Shown: positions 1 to 9,830, numbered from the stretch's first letter. The stretch: DNA of 64,000 nt from Candidatus Endonucleibacter bathymodioli (GCA_030674915.1 JASXSV010000017.1:1-64000), one strand, 5' to 3'. The notes: generated from the letters alone by a model not told the origin. Program-made: numbers and translations.

Positions 1-621
1 TCAACCATTAAGATTACAACCGACCAATCACTGCATCTAGCTTGTGATCAGTAAGGTCGCTATTTTCACCATATCAACATTTATTGTCAAGCGTTCTTTT
101 TTATTATTTCAACAATGCTTCGCCAAAATTAGAGAAAATATCAAGAAAATACAGTACGCGACTCACCCAAAACAATCACGATAAAGTTTAGAAATCATAA
201 CTGTATCCGTTACAATGACAGACCGGACAGGCAACAAGCGAACGAACAGTCTATTTAGGTGAATGACAACCTCACCTCTTAAAGAGAAAAATCACCGAAC
301 CCTTACTTGAAATTGGCGCGTCTTTAATCAGCAAAATTAATGATAATTTTGAGATATTGAAGCCTGCATTTTGAATTCTCTCGGGCATACTACCCAATTA
401 AACAAACATAGCATTTTTAATCTCACAGCAGACCCACACTACCGCACCACCCAAAGATTGACTCAAAATAATCTCTGAAACGCTAAATTAATGAGTACTC
501 GACAGAATAGACAATAGCCCCATGCCTAGCGGATTCACAATGATTGTATCTCAATTTAATGGTGGCAGTAATGCTTAAAACAGATTTTTAAAACAAACCC
601 GTCATCTTGATCTATGACTTA
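1..621. other. Gene-free stretch downstream of rpoH
   Basis: I see no credible reading frame, RNA gene or strong terminator hairpin here. It is AT-rich and may contain decayed sequence. The gene that would follow rpoH lies outside the window or has been lost. Confidence 0.5.
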
Positions 622-1482
622 CTACACCTGCATGGAGCCCTTCATTTTTTCCATAGCACTTTTTTCAATCTGCCTTATCCGCTCAGCCGAAACACCATAC
701 TGAGCCGCTAATTCGTGTAACGTTGCTTTGTTTTCATTAAGCCAACGCCTCTCTAAAATATCACGACTTCTATTATCCATTAACGAAAGCGCTTTCCGTA
801 ACTTCCCATTAGAAGACTGCGACCAATCGACTTCTTCTAATAGTGCAGCAGGGCCCCCGCGCTTATCTTCAAGGTAGCTAGATGGCACCTGATGGATATT
901 AGCACTATCGTCATTCGTATAGCCGTCAAAAGCTGTATCCTGACCCGCCATACGCCCCTCCATTTCTCTGACAATGCGCTCATCAATTCCAAGATCTTCA
1001 GCAACAGCATTAACCTCTTTATTATTGAGCCATCCCAATCGTTTTTTAGAACTTCGCAAATTAAAAAAAAGTTTCCGCTGCGCCTTAGTAGTAGCCACTT
1101 TAACTATCCGCCAATTACGCAGTATAAATTCATGAATCTCAGCCTTAATCCAGTGAACAGCAAAAGAAATAAGCCTCACACCAACCTCAGGGTTAAATCG
1201 TTTAACGGCCTTCATAAGACCCATATTACCTTCCTGAATAAGATCCGACAGCGGTAAGCCGTACCCTGAATAACTCCTAGCAATATGCACTACAAACCGA
1301 AGATGGGACATTACTAAATGTCTGGCGGCCTCTAAACCATTGGCATCGCCATAATAGAGCTCCTCTGCCAACTTCCGCTCTTGCTCAATAGATAATATAG
1401 CTATACGGCTAACAGCCTGCACATAAGCATCAATACTCCCCCCTGGGACCAACATATCTATTGGCTGTAAATTAGTTCCCAT
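622..1482 (-). CDS. rpoH: RNA polymerase heat-shock sigma factor (sigma-32)
   Basis: Alternative sigma factor that directs RNA polymerase to heat-shock promoters. The 286-residue product matches the usual length of about 284. It has region 2 ([51 protein letters not shown]), the RpoH-specific box QRKLFFNLR, and a C-terminal region 4 helix-turn-helix ([20 protein letters not shown]). The frame is open 27 codons further upstream, but that extension is Cys-rich and unlike the family. I chose the ATG at 1482 because a GGAG lies about 7 bases before it and the product then starts at a family-like position. It follows ftsX in the conserved ftsY-ftsE-ftsX-rpoH order, with a 400-bp gap that can hold its own promoter. 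Known RpoH proteins are controlled by mRNA structure and proteolysis; nothing here tests that. Confidence 0.97.
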   Translation of the reverse strand: MGTNLQPIDMLVPGGSIDAYVQAVSRIAILSIEQERKLAEELYYGDANGLEAARHLVMSHLRFVVHIARSYSGYGLPLSDLIQEGNMGLMKAVKRFNPEVGVRLISFAVHWIKAEIHEFILRNWRIVKVATTKAQRKLFFNLRSSKKRLGWLNNKEVNAVAEDLGIDERIVREMEGRMAGQDTAFDGYTNDDSANIHQVPSSYLEDKRGGPAALLEEVDWSQSSNGKLRKALSLMDNRSRDILERRWLNENKATLHELAAQYGVSAERIRQIEKSAMEKMKGSMQV

Positions 1483-1883
1483 AACCGACTCCGAAAAAAT
1501 ATCTATACACCCTACGCACGTGAAGATGCAAAAAGGTAGGCCACACACTCCCATACCAATCACGCTTAGCCACGCTTATGGAGCCTCGCTCCTTTTTTTT
1601 ACTACTGCAGACATACCCAATGATTTTATACACAGATCCTTTGACACATAGAAGTACTGAAAGTTCCTCATACCACCACGAATTGTAGCAAAGAGTAAAC
1701 TATCCGTGCTAAATATTCTTCCCACCACATATCTCCAGCTCAAAATTCTTATACTTTTCAGAGCGACGATAAGATAAAGACCAATATCACAAGAGGAAGA
1801 CTGTTCGCAAGTACTCCAAAAAAACCAACCTTCTTAGGCAGCGTGCTCAAGCCTCCATCCAAACACCAAGAGCGAACTTCTAT
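1483..1883. other. rpoH upstream region
   Basis: A 400-bp noncoding stretch between ftsX and rpoH, likely holding the rpoH promoter or promoters. I cannot assign -35/-10 boxes confidently. No hairpin with a T-tract that would terminate ftsEX transcription is obvious. Confidence 0.45.
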
Positions 1884-2915
1884 TCAGCGCGAAGAAAATT
1901 CTCTCAAGTATTTGTAACAACTGACTAGAGCTCCCAAAATACCTAATATAAACCCAGATAATAGCAATACAAAAAACATTGTACCCCCAGGGACAATAAG
2001 TTTAAACGCACTAGTATAAAGCCCAATCAAATTCATAATTGGCGGCATTATCGCCACCAAAACTAACCAAAGAATAACTACAGCTAAACAGGCGCCAGCA
2101 ACACCATAAATAATCCCCATGTATAAAAAAGGAAGCATAATGAATCCATCAGTTCCACCCACTAACTTAACAACCTGAATTTCATTTTTCCTAGCAGCAA
2201 TGCATAAGCCAACGGTATTATTAATCACAAGCCAAATCGCCAACCCCAACAAAATTGCCAGCACCTTCGACGACTGCTCCAGCAATCCAACAATTGCCAA
2301 TAAACGCTTAACCCATTGCTTGTCAAATTTCGCTCGCTCAACCCCTGAAAGCTTTTCAAAGCCCTCAGTCAAAACATGCAACTCATTATGAGGCACATCG
2401 TCTTTCACCTCCAACTGAAGAACTCCAGGCAATGGATTGAAACCCAGCTCAGAAACCACCCCAGTAATACCTACCCGCCTCTGAAGCAATGCAAGGCCAT
2501 CATCAGCAGAAATATAAGTAGCTTTCTTAATAGCAGCAATTTTAGCCACCTCTTTTTTCAAATCATTTAATTTATCGGTGTTGATTTCCGGCGCAAGATA
2601 AAGGGATATTTTGGGGCTCCCATCCCAACCCTCCCCAAGCTGTTGGATGTTTGCCATCAGTAAATAAAATAAAGCAGGAAGAACAAAGGCAAGAGCGATA
2701 GCTAAACTATTAATAAAGGTATCAATCGGAGCCCGCAACAACCTTTTAAGCGCCTCCACAAACATATTCCTATGCAGCTCCACCAAGTACCCTAGGGATA
2801 ATGTGGCAACCTCCTGTTTCGCTACCCCTTTTACTAATTCCAGATCTGAATTTACACGATCTGTATTTCTCCCAGTCAGCTCATTCCCTTCTCTTTTACT
2901 GGGAAACAGGCTCAT
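1884..2915 (-). CDS. ftsX: Cell division ABC transporter-like membrane protein FtsX
   Basis: Membrane subunit of the FtsEX complex, which couples ATP hydrolysis at the division septum to activation of periplasmic murein hydrolases. The 343-residue protein is near the usual 350. The layout is typical: a cytoplasmic N-terminus, a first membrane segment around residues 60-85 (INSLAIALAFVLPALFYLLM), a periplasmic domain of about 120 residues, then three membrane segments (LAILLGLAIWLVINNTVGLCI; a long hydrophobic stretch around YGVAGACLAVVILWLVLVAI; FFVLLLSGFILGILGALVSC). The ATG overlaps the ftsE stop by four bases (ATGA), so the two are translationally coupled. Nothing is missing from the family pattern. 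Confidence 0.95.
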   Translation of the reverse strand: MSLFPSKREGNELTGRNTDRVNSDLELVKGVAKQEVATLSLGYLVELHRNMFVEALKRLLRAPIDTFINSLAIALAFVLPALFYLLMANIQQLGEGWDGSPKISLYLAPEINTDKLNDLKKEVAKIAAIKKATYISADDGLALLQRRVGITGVVSELGFNPLPGVLQLEVKDDVPHNELHVLTEGFEKLSGVERAKFDKQWVKRLLAIVGLLEQSSKVLAILLGLAIWLVINNTVGLCIAARKNEIQVVKLVGGTDGFIMLPFLYMGIIYGVAGACLAVVILWLVLVAIMPPIMNLIGLYTSAFKLIVPGGTMFFVLLLSGFILGILGALVSCYKYLREFSSR

Positions 2916-3583
2916 TTACTGCCCCCCCTATCACTGACCAACCGACCATTATCAAGCGTCAATATTCGACGCCTCATTTGAGCTATAAGCGCAAGATCAT
3001 GACTAGCAAGCAAAACAGTCACTCCAATCTTATTAAAGTTTTCAAACAACTGCATAATTTCTGTTGACAACTGGGGGTCAAGATTCCCTGTAGGCTCGTC
3101 CGCAAGAATTAATGACGGCCTATTAACGATAGCTCGCGCCAAACCAATGCGCTGCTGCTGCCCACTAGAAAGCGCTGAAGGATAAAGCTTCTCTTTATTC
3201 AGTAACCCAACCATATCAAGAGCAGCGTGCACCCGCCTAACACCCTCCCTAGGCGAATAACCAGAGATCTGTAAAGGCAACGCCACATTGTCTAGCACTG
3301 TTCGATCAAACAACAGCTGATGATCCTGAAAAACAACACCCACGTTACGCCTAAAATAAGGAATTTTCGCTTGCCCTAACGAACGGAGATTGTGACCTCC
3401 AACCCAGATTTGCCCAGCCGATACACGCTCCAATAATATAATCAGCTTCAGGAGCGTACTCTTCCCCGCACCAGAGTGCCCAGTTAAAAATGCAAACTCT
3501 CCTCGTTTCAGGTGAAACCCTACATGCTCAAGACCAATATACCCGCCTGAGTATCGTTTACTAACATTGTCAAAACGGATCAT
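2912..3583 (-). CDS. ftsE: Cell division ATP-binding protein FtsE
   Basis: ATPase subunit of the FtsEX divisome complex. The 223-residue protein has Walker A GHSGAGKST (about residues 36-44), Q-loop FQDHQL, the ABC signature LSSGQQQR, Walker B LILADEPTGN and the switch histidine in LLASHD. A GGAG lies about 8 bases before the ATG. It overlaps ftsX by four bases. In most gammaproteobacteria it directly follows ftsY in one transcript. Here a complete IS element separates the two genes, so ftsEX must either be read from an IS-borne or local promoter or depend on read-through. Confidence 0.96.
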   Translation of the reverse strand: MIRFDNVSKRYSGGYIGLEHVGFHLKRGEFAFLTGHSGAGKSTLLKLIILLERVSAGQIWVGGHNLRSLGQAKIPYFRRNVGVVFQDHQLLFDRTVLDNVALPLQISGYSPREGVRRVHAALDMVGLLNKEKLYPSALSSGQQQRIGLARAIVNRPSLILADEPTGNLDPQLSTEIMQLFENFNKIGVTVLLASHDLALIAQMRRRILTLDNGRLVSDRGGSK

Positions 3584-3777
3584 TTAACGCTCCGCTATTA
3601 ATCTTCAATTGTACTTTTGCATTCAACTGATGAATTAAACAATAACTCTCATCCTCTTGAACCTGTGAGGCTGTTAACTGCTCACACTTACGCCAACCAC
3701 ATGCTGCTCGCAAGATCATAGGCCCTCGCCGATTATCCCTACACGCTCCCAATGCTACGCGTGTATATTACTAAAGT

Positions 3778-4977
3778 GAGACCTTTGCACGATAACGCTG
3801 CATAAGCCCCACTATTAATTAAATTGTATTTTTTTGAGGATAAAGCCTTAAAAAACACAATTACAGTTCGAATATGCGCCATTCGAGCCATTTCACCCTT
3901 TATTTTCGATTTTCAGACGCAACTTGCCTGCTGAATCGATAAACCTCGTTTAATATTGTGCGCCACACACATTATTTCAAAACGTGTGCGATTTCGGCTT
4001 AAGCCAAGATAACGAGCTTTCGCCATGCCGTAGTGTAATTTCAAAACGCCAAATACTCGCTCCACAGTGCAGCGCACGCCAGAATGTAAACGGTTAAAGC
4101 ACTTATCATGTTCTGTTAATGGTTTATTTCGATAAGCACGTCTTATTATTCTGTTATCAATATTTCTATCATCCAGCCATTCACTGTGCTTCTTGCTGGA
4201 ATAAGCACTATCCGCATAAACAGACGACTCTTCACCATCTAATAGCTCAGTGAAACAATTTGAATCGTGAATATTTCCTGCTGTGTAACCGATCGATTTT
4301 ATCAACCCATCCTCATCGACATTTATGTGCGCTTTATAGCCGTAGGTACTTTTACTCTTCCCGTCAGAACCTGCTTTCACGTTCCACTTCGCGTCAGGAT
4401 CCTGTGTTGAGTGCTTGTCTTTATCCTTATTTGGGCGACACTGTTTAGCCTCAATTACGCTAGCATCAACAATACTGATACCTCCAGATTTAATATAAAG
4501 ACCTTTATCTATAAGCTGGGAATTGATTTCTTGAAGCAACTTATCCATAAGCAACAACTTATCGAGCTTCTGTCTAAATCGCCAAAAAGTACTGTGGTCC
4601 GGCACTGACTCTGAAATGTCGAGCGCAATAAATCGACGAAATAAAAGATCGCGAGCAAGTTGTTTCTCTAGGGCCGAATCGCTTAATTTATACCAACTTT
4701 GCAGCAGCAGTGCCTTAAACATCATCAGTGGAGGCCATGCCTTTTCGCCTCGAGAACTTGAATGTATATCTTTCAGATGATGCTCTAAGCGATCCCAATC
4801 AATGAGTTCATGGACAGAGTCGAGTTCTTTCACTGCATCGTGATCAATCAGCATTGAATCTGCTAGACTGCGTTGTTTCAGATTTTTCCAAGCCATAATT
4901 TCACCGAAAGGCATTGATTGTGCAAGGCTTATTATACCTGATTTTCAGTTATTTAGCGAGATTCGTGCAAAGGTCTC
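3778..4977 (-). mobile_element. Complete IS5-family insertion sequence, 1200 bp
   Basis: The element is bounded by inverted repeats GAGACCTTTGCACGAT (left) and, read inward from the right end, GAGACCTTTGCACGAA. A perfect 5-bp direct repeat AAAGT flanks it on both sides (3773-3777 and 4978-4982), so this looks like a simple insertion. It carries one intact transposase gene in the same orientation as ftsY and ftsE. It interrupts the ftsY-ftsE interval. The same end sequence recurs as paired or solo copies near 58874-58935, 14117 and 63676. Assignment to the IS5 family rests on the transposase; the subgroup is not determined. Confidence 0.93.
3913..4896 (-). CDS. IS5-family DDE transposase
   Basis: Transposase of the surrounding IS element. 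The DDE catalytic residues are visible as Asp in SIVDASVIEAK, Asp in SSVYADSAYSS and Glu in CTVERVFGVLKLHYG, in typical IS5-family context. An N-terminal DUF772-like region (WPPLMMFKALLLQSWYKLSD, ESVPDHSTFWRFR) is present. The frame is uninterrupted, so the element may be active. I take the ATG at 4896 (MAWKNLKQ), which matches the usual family start. The frame also allows an upstream ATG at 4914. A decayed relative lies at 11190-11862. Confidence 0.93.
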   Translation of the reverse strand: MAWKNLKQRSLADSMLIDHDAVKELDSVHELIDWDRLEHHLKDIHSSSRGEKAWPPLMMFKALLLQSWYKLSDSALEKQLARDLLFRRFIALDISESVPDHSTFWRFRQKLDKLLLMDKLLQEINSQLIDKGLYIKSGGISIVDASVIEAKQCRPNKDKDKHSTQDPDAKWNVKAGSDGKSKSTYGYKAHINVDEDGLIKSIGYTAGNIHDSNCFTELLDGEESSVYADSAYSSKKHSEWLDDRNIDNRIIRRAYRNKPLTEHDKCFNRLHSGVRCTVERVFGVLKLHYGMAKARYLGLSRNRTRFEIMCVAHNIKRGLSIQQASCV

Positions 4978-5162
4978 AAAGTAATTTAAACTACCAGCAG
5001 ACAACAAAAAAGTGAAGCCCCACGAACTTAAGCTACCAACGACTAGAAAAAACGGCTTAGGGCCAATAATCCTCGCGTACCCCACCACGCAGAGCCTATT
5101 GCACAGTAATCCAACAGAATCAGCCAGACATTTGGCTTGCCCAGTACACCAATTCACAAAAA

Positions 5163-6260
5163 TTACTGGCTGCTATCAAAAAGAGCATCAACAAACTCCC
5201 CTGCCACAAAGGGGCGCAAATCATCAATTTGCTCACCCACTCCAAGAAAACTGATCGGCAGTTTCATCTGGTTTGCTAAGGCAAAGATTACTCCTCCCTT
5301 AGCGGTTCCATCCAGCTTAGTTAACACCATACTGGTCAAATTCATCGCCTTATGAAAAAGTTTGGCCTGACTCAACGCATTCTGCCCAGTACCAGCATCC
5401 AGCACCAGAAGTACGTCATGGGGTGCAGAGCTATCAAGCTTGCCAAGCACTCTCTTAACTTTTTTTAGCTCTTCCATTAAATGCTCTTTATTGTGCAGTC
5501 GGCCAGCCGTGTCGGCAATAAGTACATCAACTCCTCGCGCTTTTGCAGCCTCAAATGCGTCAAATACAACTGAAGCACTATCAGAACCGGTATGCTGGGC
5601 AATCACAGGCACCTTGTTCCTTTCCCCCCACACCTGAAGTTGCTCTACCGCTGCCGCACGGAAGGTATCTCCTGCCGCCAGCATGACACTTTTGTTTTGC
5701 GCCCGAAACATATTTGCCAACTTACCAATGGTGGTCGTTTTACCTGCCCCATTCACACCGACTACAAGGATAACATGGGGCTTTATCTGGTCACTAATAA
5801 CCAAAGGTTTCTCTACCGGCTCCAAAATATCTTTAAGCTCAACCTTTAGTGCACCCACAAGCGCACTTGCATCATTAAGCTCACGATATTTAACCTTCTT
5901 CGTTAATTTTGTAATAACCTCACTTGTTGCTTCTACGCCAAGATCAGCCATTAATAACCTAGCCTCCAATTCCTCAAGCAGGTCCTCACCAATTTCTTTT
6001 TTACCAATGACGAGCTCAGCAACACCTCCAACCAAGAAACTTCGAGTTTTATTGAGCCCATCGCGCATCCTAAAAAGAAAGCTTCTTTTCTCAGGATTAA
6101 GGGCCTCGTCACTCGCTACTTTAACAGCTTGCTTAGGGTCAACGTCTTCATCCGTAAAAGAAGGCTCTACCTTCTCCTTTTCGGAAACCTCAGCTGCTAC
6201 TCCTTCAGACCGGACTGCCTGACCACCTCTCCCCCAAGGCCAAATTCTCAATTTGCTCAC
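5163..6260 (-). CDS. ftsY: Signal recognition particle receptor FtsY
   Basis: SRP receptor GTPase that docks ribosome-SRP complexes at the inner membrane for co-translational insertion of membrane proteins. The 365-residue protein has a short acidic A-region (residues 20-60, rich in Glu and Asp), an N domain (about 65-150) and the G domain with G1 GVNGAGKTTT, DTFRAAAVEQL, G3 DTAGR, G4 TKLDGTAKGG and the closing motif GVGEQIDDLRPF. The acidic region is short compared with E. coli FtsY (497 residues), which is common outside enterobacteria. It starts the ftsYEX-rpoH block, which the IS at 3778-4977 interrupts downstream. Confidence 0.96.
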   Translation of the reverse strand: MSKLRIWPWGRGGQAVRSEGVAAEVSEKEKVEPSFTDEDVDPKQAVKVASDEALNPEKRSFLFRMRDGLNKTRSFLVGGVAELVIGKKEIGEDLLEELEARLLMADLGVEATSEVITKLTKKVKYRELNDASALVGALKVELKDILEPVEKPLVISDQIKPHVILVVGVNGAGKTTTIGKLANMFRAQNKSVMLAAGDTFRAAAVEQLQVWGERNKVPVIAQHTGSDSASVVFDAFEAAKARGVDVLIADTAGRLHNKEHLMEELKKVKRVLGKLDSSAPHDVLLVLDAGTGQNALSQAKLFHKAMNLTSMVLTKLDGTAKGGVIFALANQMKLPISFLGVGEQIDDLRPFVAGEFVDALFDSSQ

Positions 6261-6817
6261 TTCCTCATACTCCCCGCCTGCAAAAGCAAAACATAAAAAC
6301 TTACTTCATTCATAAGAGTTAGAAGATTCCCACTCGTTACAAAAAGATACTTATGATATTTAGCTATCACAAGCTTTCCACATTACCAGCCTTAAGCTGT
6401 GTCATGTCTATCGCCTAAAGACACAAGAGTTTTGTGCTTCTCCTCTTAATCACTTAGCATCCCACCTCATCGAACATCACTTCCTTCCGGCCTTCCCTGC
6501 AACTCCACCACTTTTGACACATCCTAACCAGCCAATTAAACTTCACCTATCGCCCTATCCAGAAGATTACCACACTACCGAAACAGCGCTTACCAACACT
6601 TAGGCATTCTTATTATAACTCTCATTAAACAAATACGTTCTAGCATCTATCTAAATATTTTTTATGTTTTTTGAACTATATTTGCTTTACCTTATCTAAT
6701 TAATACTAAAAAGTAAGATCAACGCTCACCAACCAAAATAAGGCACAATGATGGGCAATGGGTAACAGGCAACTCAAAGCCCTCCCTTACAACCATTTAG
6801 ACACAAAGGAAATACAA
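6261..6817. other. Divergent intergenic region between ftsY and a lipoprotein gene
   Basis: A 557-bp AT-rich spacer between genes reading outward. It should contain promoters for both. I see no RNA gene or mobile element in it. Confidence 0.4.
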
Positions 6818-7642
6818 ATGAAAAAACAAACATCAATCGCATTACTACCACTCATAATGGCATTGGCATATTTAATCGGAGGCTGTAGCCAGCAACAAGA
6901 TGAGAACTCTAGCGACACCACAGCGCCAGGAGACTCCACTTATAAGACAAGCGAAGAATCATACAACTGCTCTTCCCTTGATAACAGCAACCACCGCAAA
7001 CAAAGCTGGTGTGACGCCAAAGCGTTATTTGATCAAAAAGGACTCAAGCATGAGACCTTTAAGTCATATGTCCACGGCTACCGAAACGGCCTTAACGACG
7101 CCATACAAGCAAAAAACAGTAAGCTTCCGCGCACTCCTCTCACTACTGACAAAAAAGAAAGCTCAGAAGACACAGGCTACCGTGACGGTTATCAATCGCT
7201 CATAACAAAACTTGGCCTGCTTGAATTTGTTTGTACTGACGATGGCGTGGCTAGCGAGTACCGTGAACGCTGGTGCGAAGCAGCTGACTCTTACCGTCTT
7301 GCAGGGAATAGCGATGACAATCCTTTTCTGCGAAGCCGCTATATTGATGGATTTATGACGGGCGGACGTATTGCTCTTACCGTTCCTTCTTCAATGGAGT
7401 CTTTCCTAGACGGTGAGGCACCTGAAGGAAAACAGCCCTCAATTGTTGTACCAGAAGGAGATTTACTTGGCACAGAACTTGCGTTTTACCGCGGCTTTGA
7501 TGACGGATACAAAGCAATGATTGCCAGCATTCGAGAATCAATCAATCAGGTTATGGAGCAAATGCAGATGTCTAATGATATGCAGCTTCCAGACATGCCT
7601 GGAGAAGGAACGGTAGCACCCCCTCCAGCCCAAGAAAACTAA
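6818..7642 (+). CDS. Putative lipoprotein with internally repeated Cys/Tyr-Gly motifs
   Basis: Unrecognised 274-residue protein with a lipoprotein signal peptide: MKKQ, a hydrophobic stretch and IGGC, so Cys25 is the probable lipidated residue. The ATG at 6818 follows AAAGGA by 7 bases; an upstream in-frame start at 6758 would bury the signal peptide. The mature part shows a repeated pattern: a Cys, about 15-18 residues, then WC[DE]A, then a Y-x-x-G-[YF]-x-x-G motif (YVHGYRNG, YRDGYQ, YIDGFMTG, FYRGFDDGYKA). This suggests at least two diverged copies of one module. The C-terminus is Met/Gln/Pro-rich. No neighbour hints at a function. Confidence 0.8.
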   Translation: MKKQTSIALLPLIMALAYLIGGCSQQQDENSSDTTAPGDSTYKTSEESYNCSSLDNSNHRKQSWCDAKALFDQKGLKHETFKSYVHGYRNGLNDAIQAKNSKLPRTPLTTDKKESSEDTGYRDGYQSLITKLGLLEFVCTDDGVASEYRERWCEAADSYRLAGNSDDNPFLRSRYIDGFMTGGRIALTVPSSMESFLDGEAPEGKQPSIVVPEGDLLGTELAFYRGFDDGYKAMIASIRESINQVMEQMQMSNDMQLPDMPGEGTVAPPPAQEN

Positions 7643-7678
7643 TCACTGATAGCTATTTCGCAATTAAAACTCTAACAA

Positions 7679-7705
7679 AAGGAGGGGGGATCTGCCTCCC
7701 TCCTT
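7679..7705 (+). terminator. Hairpin after the lipoprotein gene
   Basis: AAGGAGGG pairs with CCCTCCTT around a short loop, 37 bp after the stop codon. There is no clear T-tract after the stem, so it may stabilise the 3' end rather than act as a classical terminator. Confidence 0.35.
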
Positions 7706-8399
7706 CAATAACACTCCAAAAATCTAAGACCTCATATCGATTGATCACACCCACATGCATTATATGTGACTATTCCAGATACCATTAAATAAGGCATAAA
7801 AGGCGATAAGCCGGCGAAGCACCAACTAACCTAGCCTCAGCATAGCAATCGATTCAAGCACGTAGCTCTTACAATAGCCTCACACCTTCAAGTGAACATA
7901 GCATAAGTATTCATGACCAAAATCGCGGAAAGATGCTCTTTTTTTTATAGCTATTAGATCTGAATCCGTGACTGTCTGATTACAGCTACATTTTTTTGCA
8001 CTTATCACTTAAGAACACCTAAGGATACTCATAAGTCAGCTTCCATTTAGAGCGACCCCTAATTTGGTGTGAAAAACATACTGAAATAACCCACAAGATG
8101 GCTTATGGCATCCTCATGATCATCCGACTAAAAACCCCCATCCATTGATGAAAAACCCTTATTATCTTGAGCACAAATACGAGCATGGAGAGTGTACTAA
8201 CATCAACCTGAACCACCTAACTTTTAGCGCCTTTCTTGTTAATCCTATAAAGTAACAAGCTTGCATACTCTTAAATCAAAGAAGTCCAAAAAACGCCATA
8301 GCATGAGATACGAGACGTATTTTACTGGCTTATCACTTATCACCTATCATTGGGAAGATCTGACCAAAACTATCATTGAGGATAGGAGCGTTAACTTAG
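7706..8399. other. Gene-free stretch before the accessory island
   Basis: About 700 bp without a credible gene. It ends at a transposon end (TTAG then GGAATCTCTGAAT at 8400). Confidence 0.4.
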
Positions 8400-8590
8400 G
8401 GAATCTCTGAATAAGTCTAATAAATGTGAGATAATACAGCCACACAAACAAACAGTATTGTCGTATGAAGCAAATCACTTTCGCATCTGCAGAATACACC
8501 CATAAAAAAGTTATCACTAAACGTGATCTCTTTTTAAATGAAATGGAAAAACAGAAATAAGGCGGGGCTTTTCAACGAAGCAGTTTCTCC
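8400..8590 (+). mobile_element. Left-end remnant of an IS5-family element
   Basis: It begins with an IS end (GGAATCTCTGAAT preceded by TTAG). At 8466 a transposase N-terminus opens, MKQITFASAEYTHKKVITKR..., and stops after about 31 codons. This matches the N-terminus of IS5 transposases (QLTFADSEFSSKRRQTRKE in E. coli IS5). The rest of the transposase is gone, replaced by the chimeric gene that starts at 8538. The related copy at 31265-32295 keeps both ends. Confidence 0.75.
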
Positions 8591-9830
8591 TCAACCATGT
8601 TCACTACTAAATATATTACTAACTCCTTATACAGCACCTGCAATAAGCGACACACCACCTATGGCGCAATTCCCAGTATTAGAAGCGCTGGTTAATTGGA
8701 GTATGCATAATGCTGACAGTAATATAAGCAAATTATTAGATGATAGCAAACGTTGGTGCGAGCAAGATCCTGCCATAGCAAAAGAAAGCCAAGAAAATGA
8801 AATAAGAAAAAATGATCAAATATTTTTTTGCTATTTACATACTAATTTAAAAACTGAATGGTATGAAGGCAGTAAGTATTACCTTGGCTTAAAGACTAGA
8901 GAGCTTACTGCTAATCTATTAGATAACGCAATTATTAAAAACGTGATTTGCGAATTTACAACAGTAGAACAACTGGTTGCCGCTTGTAAATATGGTAAGA
9001 ATGACTTAAATGCAATGCATAACAAGAGAGAGCAACAAGAAAGACTTAGTCCTGAGAAAAGAGCACAAAATAAAAAAGAACAGCAAAAAGGTGAGTTTAG
9101 TCAAGCGGATATGGATGAATACCTGCAAGAAGGTATGGCAGAAAATATAAAAGACAGCTTGTTTGGTAAAATGGCAGTTGGTATATCTCATGTATTTAAT
9201 GCTATAAAAAGTAATTTTATTACAACACCTACCAAGCAAGAAAAAAGCAGAAAAGTAGTGGTTGATTGGATTAAACTTGTACAAAAAAATCACTTGAAAA
9301 TAAAGGATGGAGCCCAAAATGAAAGCATAGAATTAGTCATGACTACGCTAGAAGCTCTTGATGAGCAGTACGTTGGTGGCAGTCTAACTATTGCGGATGC
9401 TTTGGCCACACTAGTTAAACAGAGGCTTGATACCAAGACTAAAGGTGAGGCATTCACTCTGTTAACAGGACTGGAGTGTAAATCAAATGAACAACAAGAA
9501 ACTTGTTACTCTGATCCGGTTACTCCCTGCAATAAGTCTACACATAAAGATATTAATAACAATGTATACGAAAATCAAAAATATGGGATGGGCGTGGCAA
9601 AAATAGACAATGTACTGCACGAACCTGATTTTGAACAACAAAGCCGCAATACTGATACTTCAGCTGATCAATGTGATGACCATTATTTACACCAAGATTG
9701 GCTTTCTATTGAAACAGAAGACGACATTGGCTTTCTATTGAAACAGAAGACGACAAAGAAGCAGGTGAAGATAAGAGCAGTCAAAACAGGATATTTTACT
9801 TTGGCTCTAGCAAAGGCTTGGGACCTATAG
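8538..9830 (+). pseudogene. 5' part of a broken chimeric gene (unknown cytoplasmic-type domain)
   Basis: This is a 430-codon open frame of unrecognised function. The first few codons overlap the truncated IS transposase in another frame, so the true start is uncertain; an internal ATG at 8661 (MAQFPVLEALVNW) is possible. The body is hydrophilic and helix-rich, with a charged coiled-coil-like stretch near residues 160-190 (KREQQERLSPEKRAQNKKEQQKGE). Near codon 390 a 29-bp tandem duplication (9697-9754) shifts the frame. The original frame continues as EDDKEAGEDKSSQNRIFYFG... directly into the downstream animal-like ectodomain. After the duplication the residual frame runs on as lysine-rich nonsense to 9830. 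I infer one ancestral gene, roughly 8538-11067. No close homologue comes to mind for this half. Confidence 0.7.
9697..9754 (+). repeat. Perfect 29-bp tandem duplication causing a frameshift
   Basis: Two adjacent identical 29-bp units (9697-9725 and 9726-9754), each beginning ATTGGCTTTC and ending AGAAGACGAC. Because 29 is not a multiple of three, the second unit throws the upstream frame out of register. Removing one unit restores a continuous frame from 8538 into the 9.8-10.3 kb ectodomain frame. Confidence 0.93.

Noticed and set aside
3570..3752. 60-codon minus-strand frame upstream of ftsE
   Set aside because: TTG start, overlaps ftsE by 14 bases, no family resemblance; joining it across the IS site to the frame on the other side meets a stop, so it is not an IS-split gene.
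4945..5157. 70-codon minus-strand frame reaching into the IS right end
   Set aside because: It runs across the IS boundary, and the ancestral sequence without the IS stops after a few codons. Probably ftsY 3' noncoding sequence.
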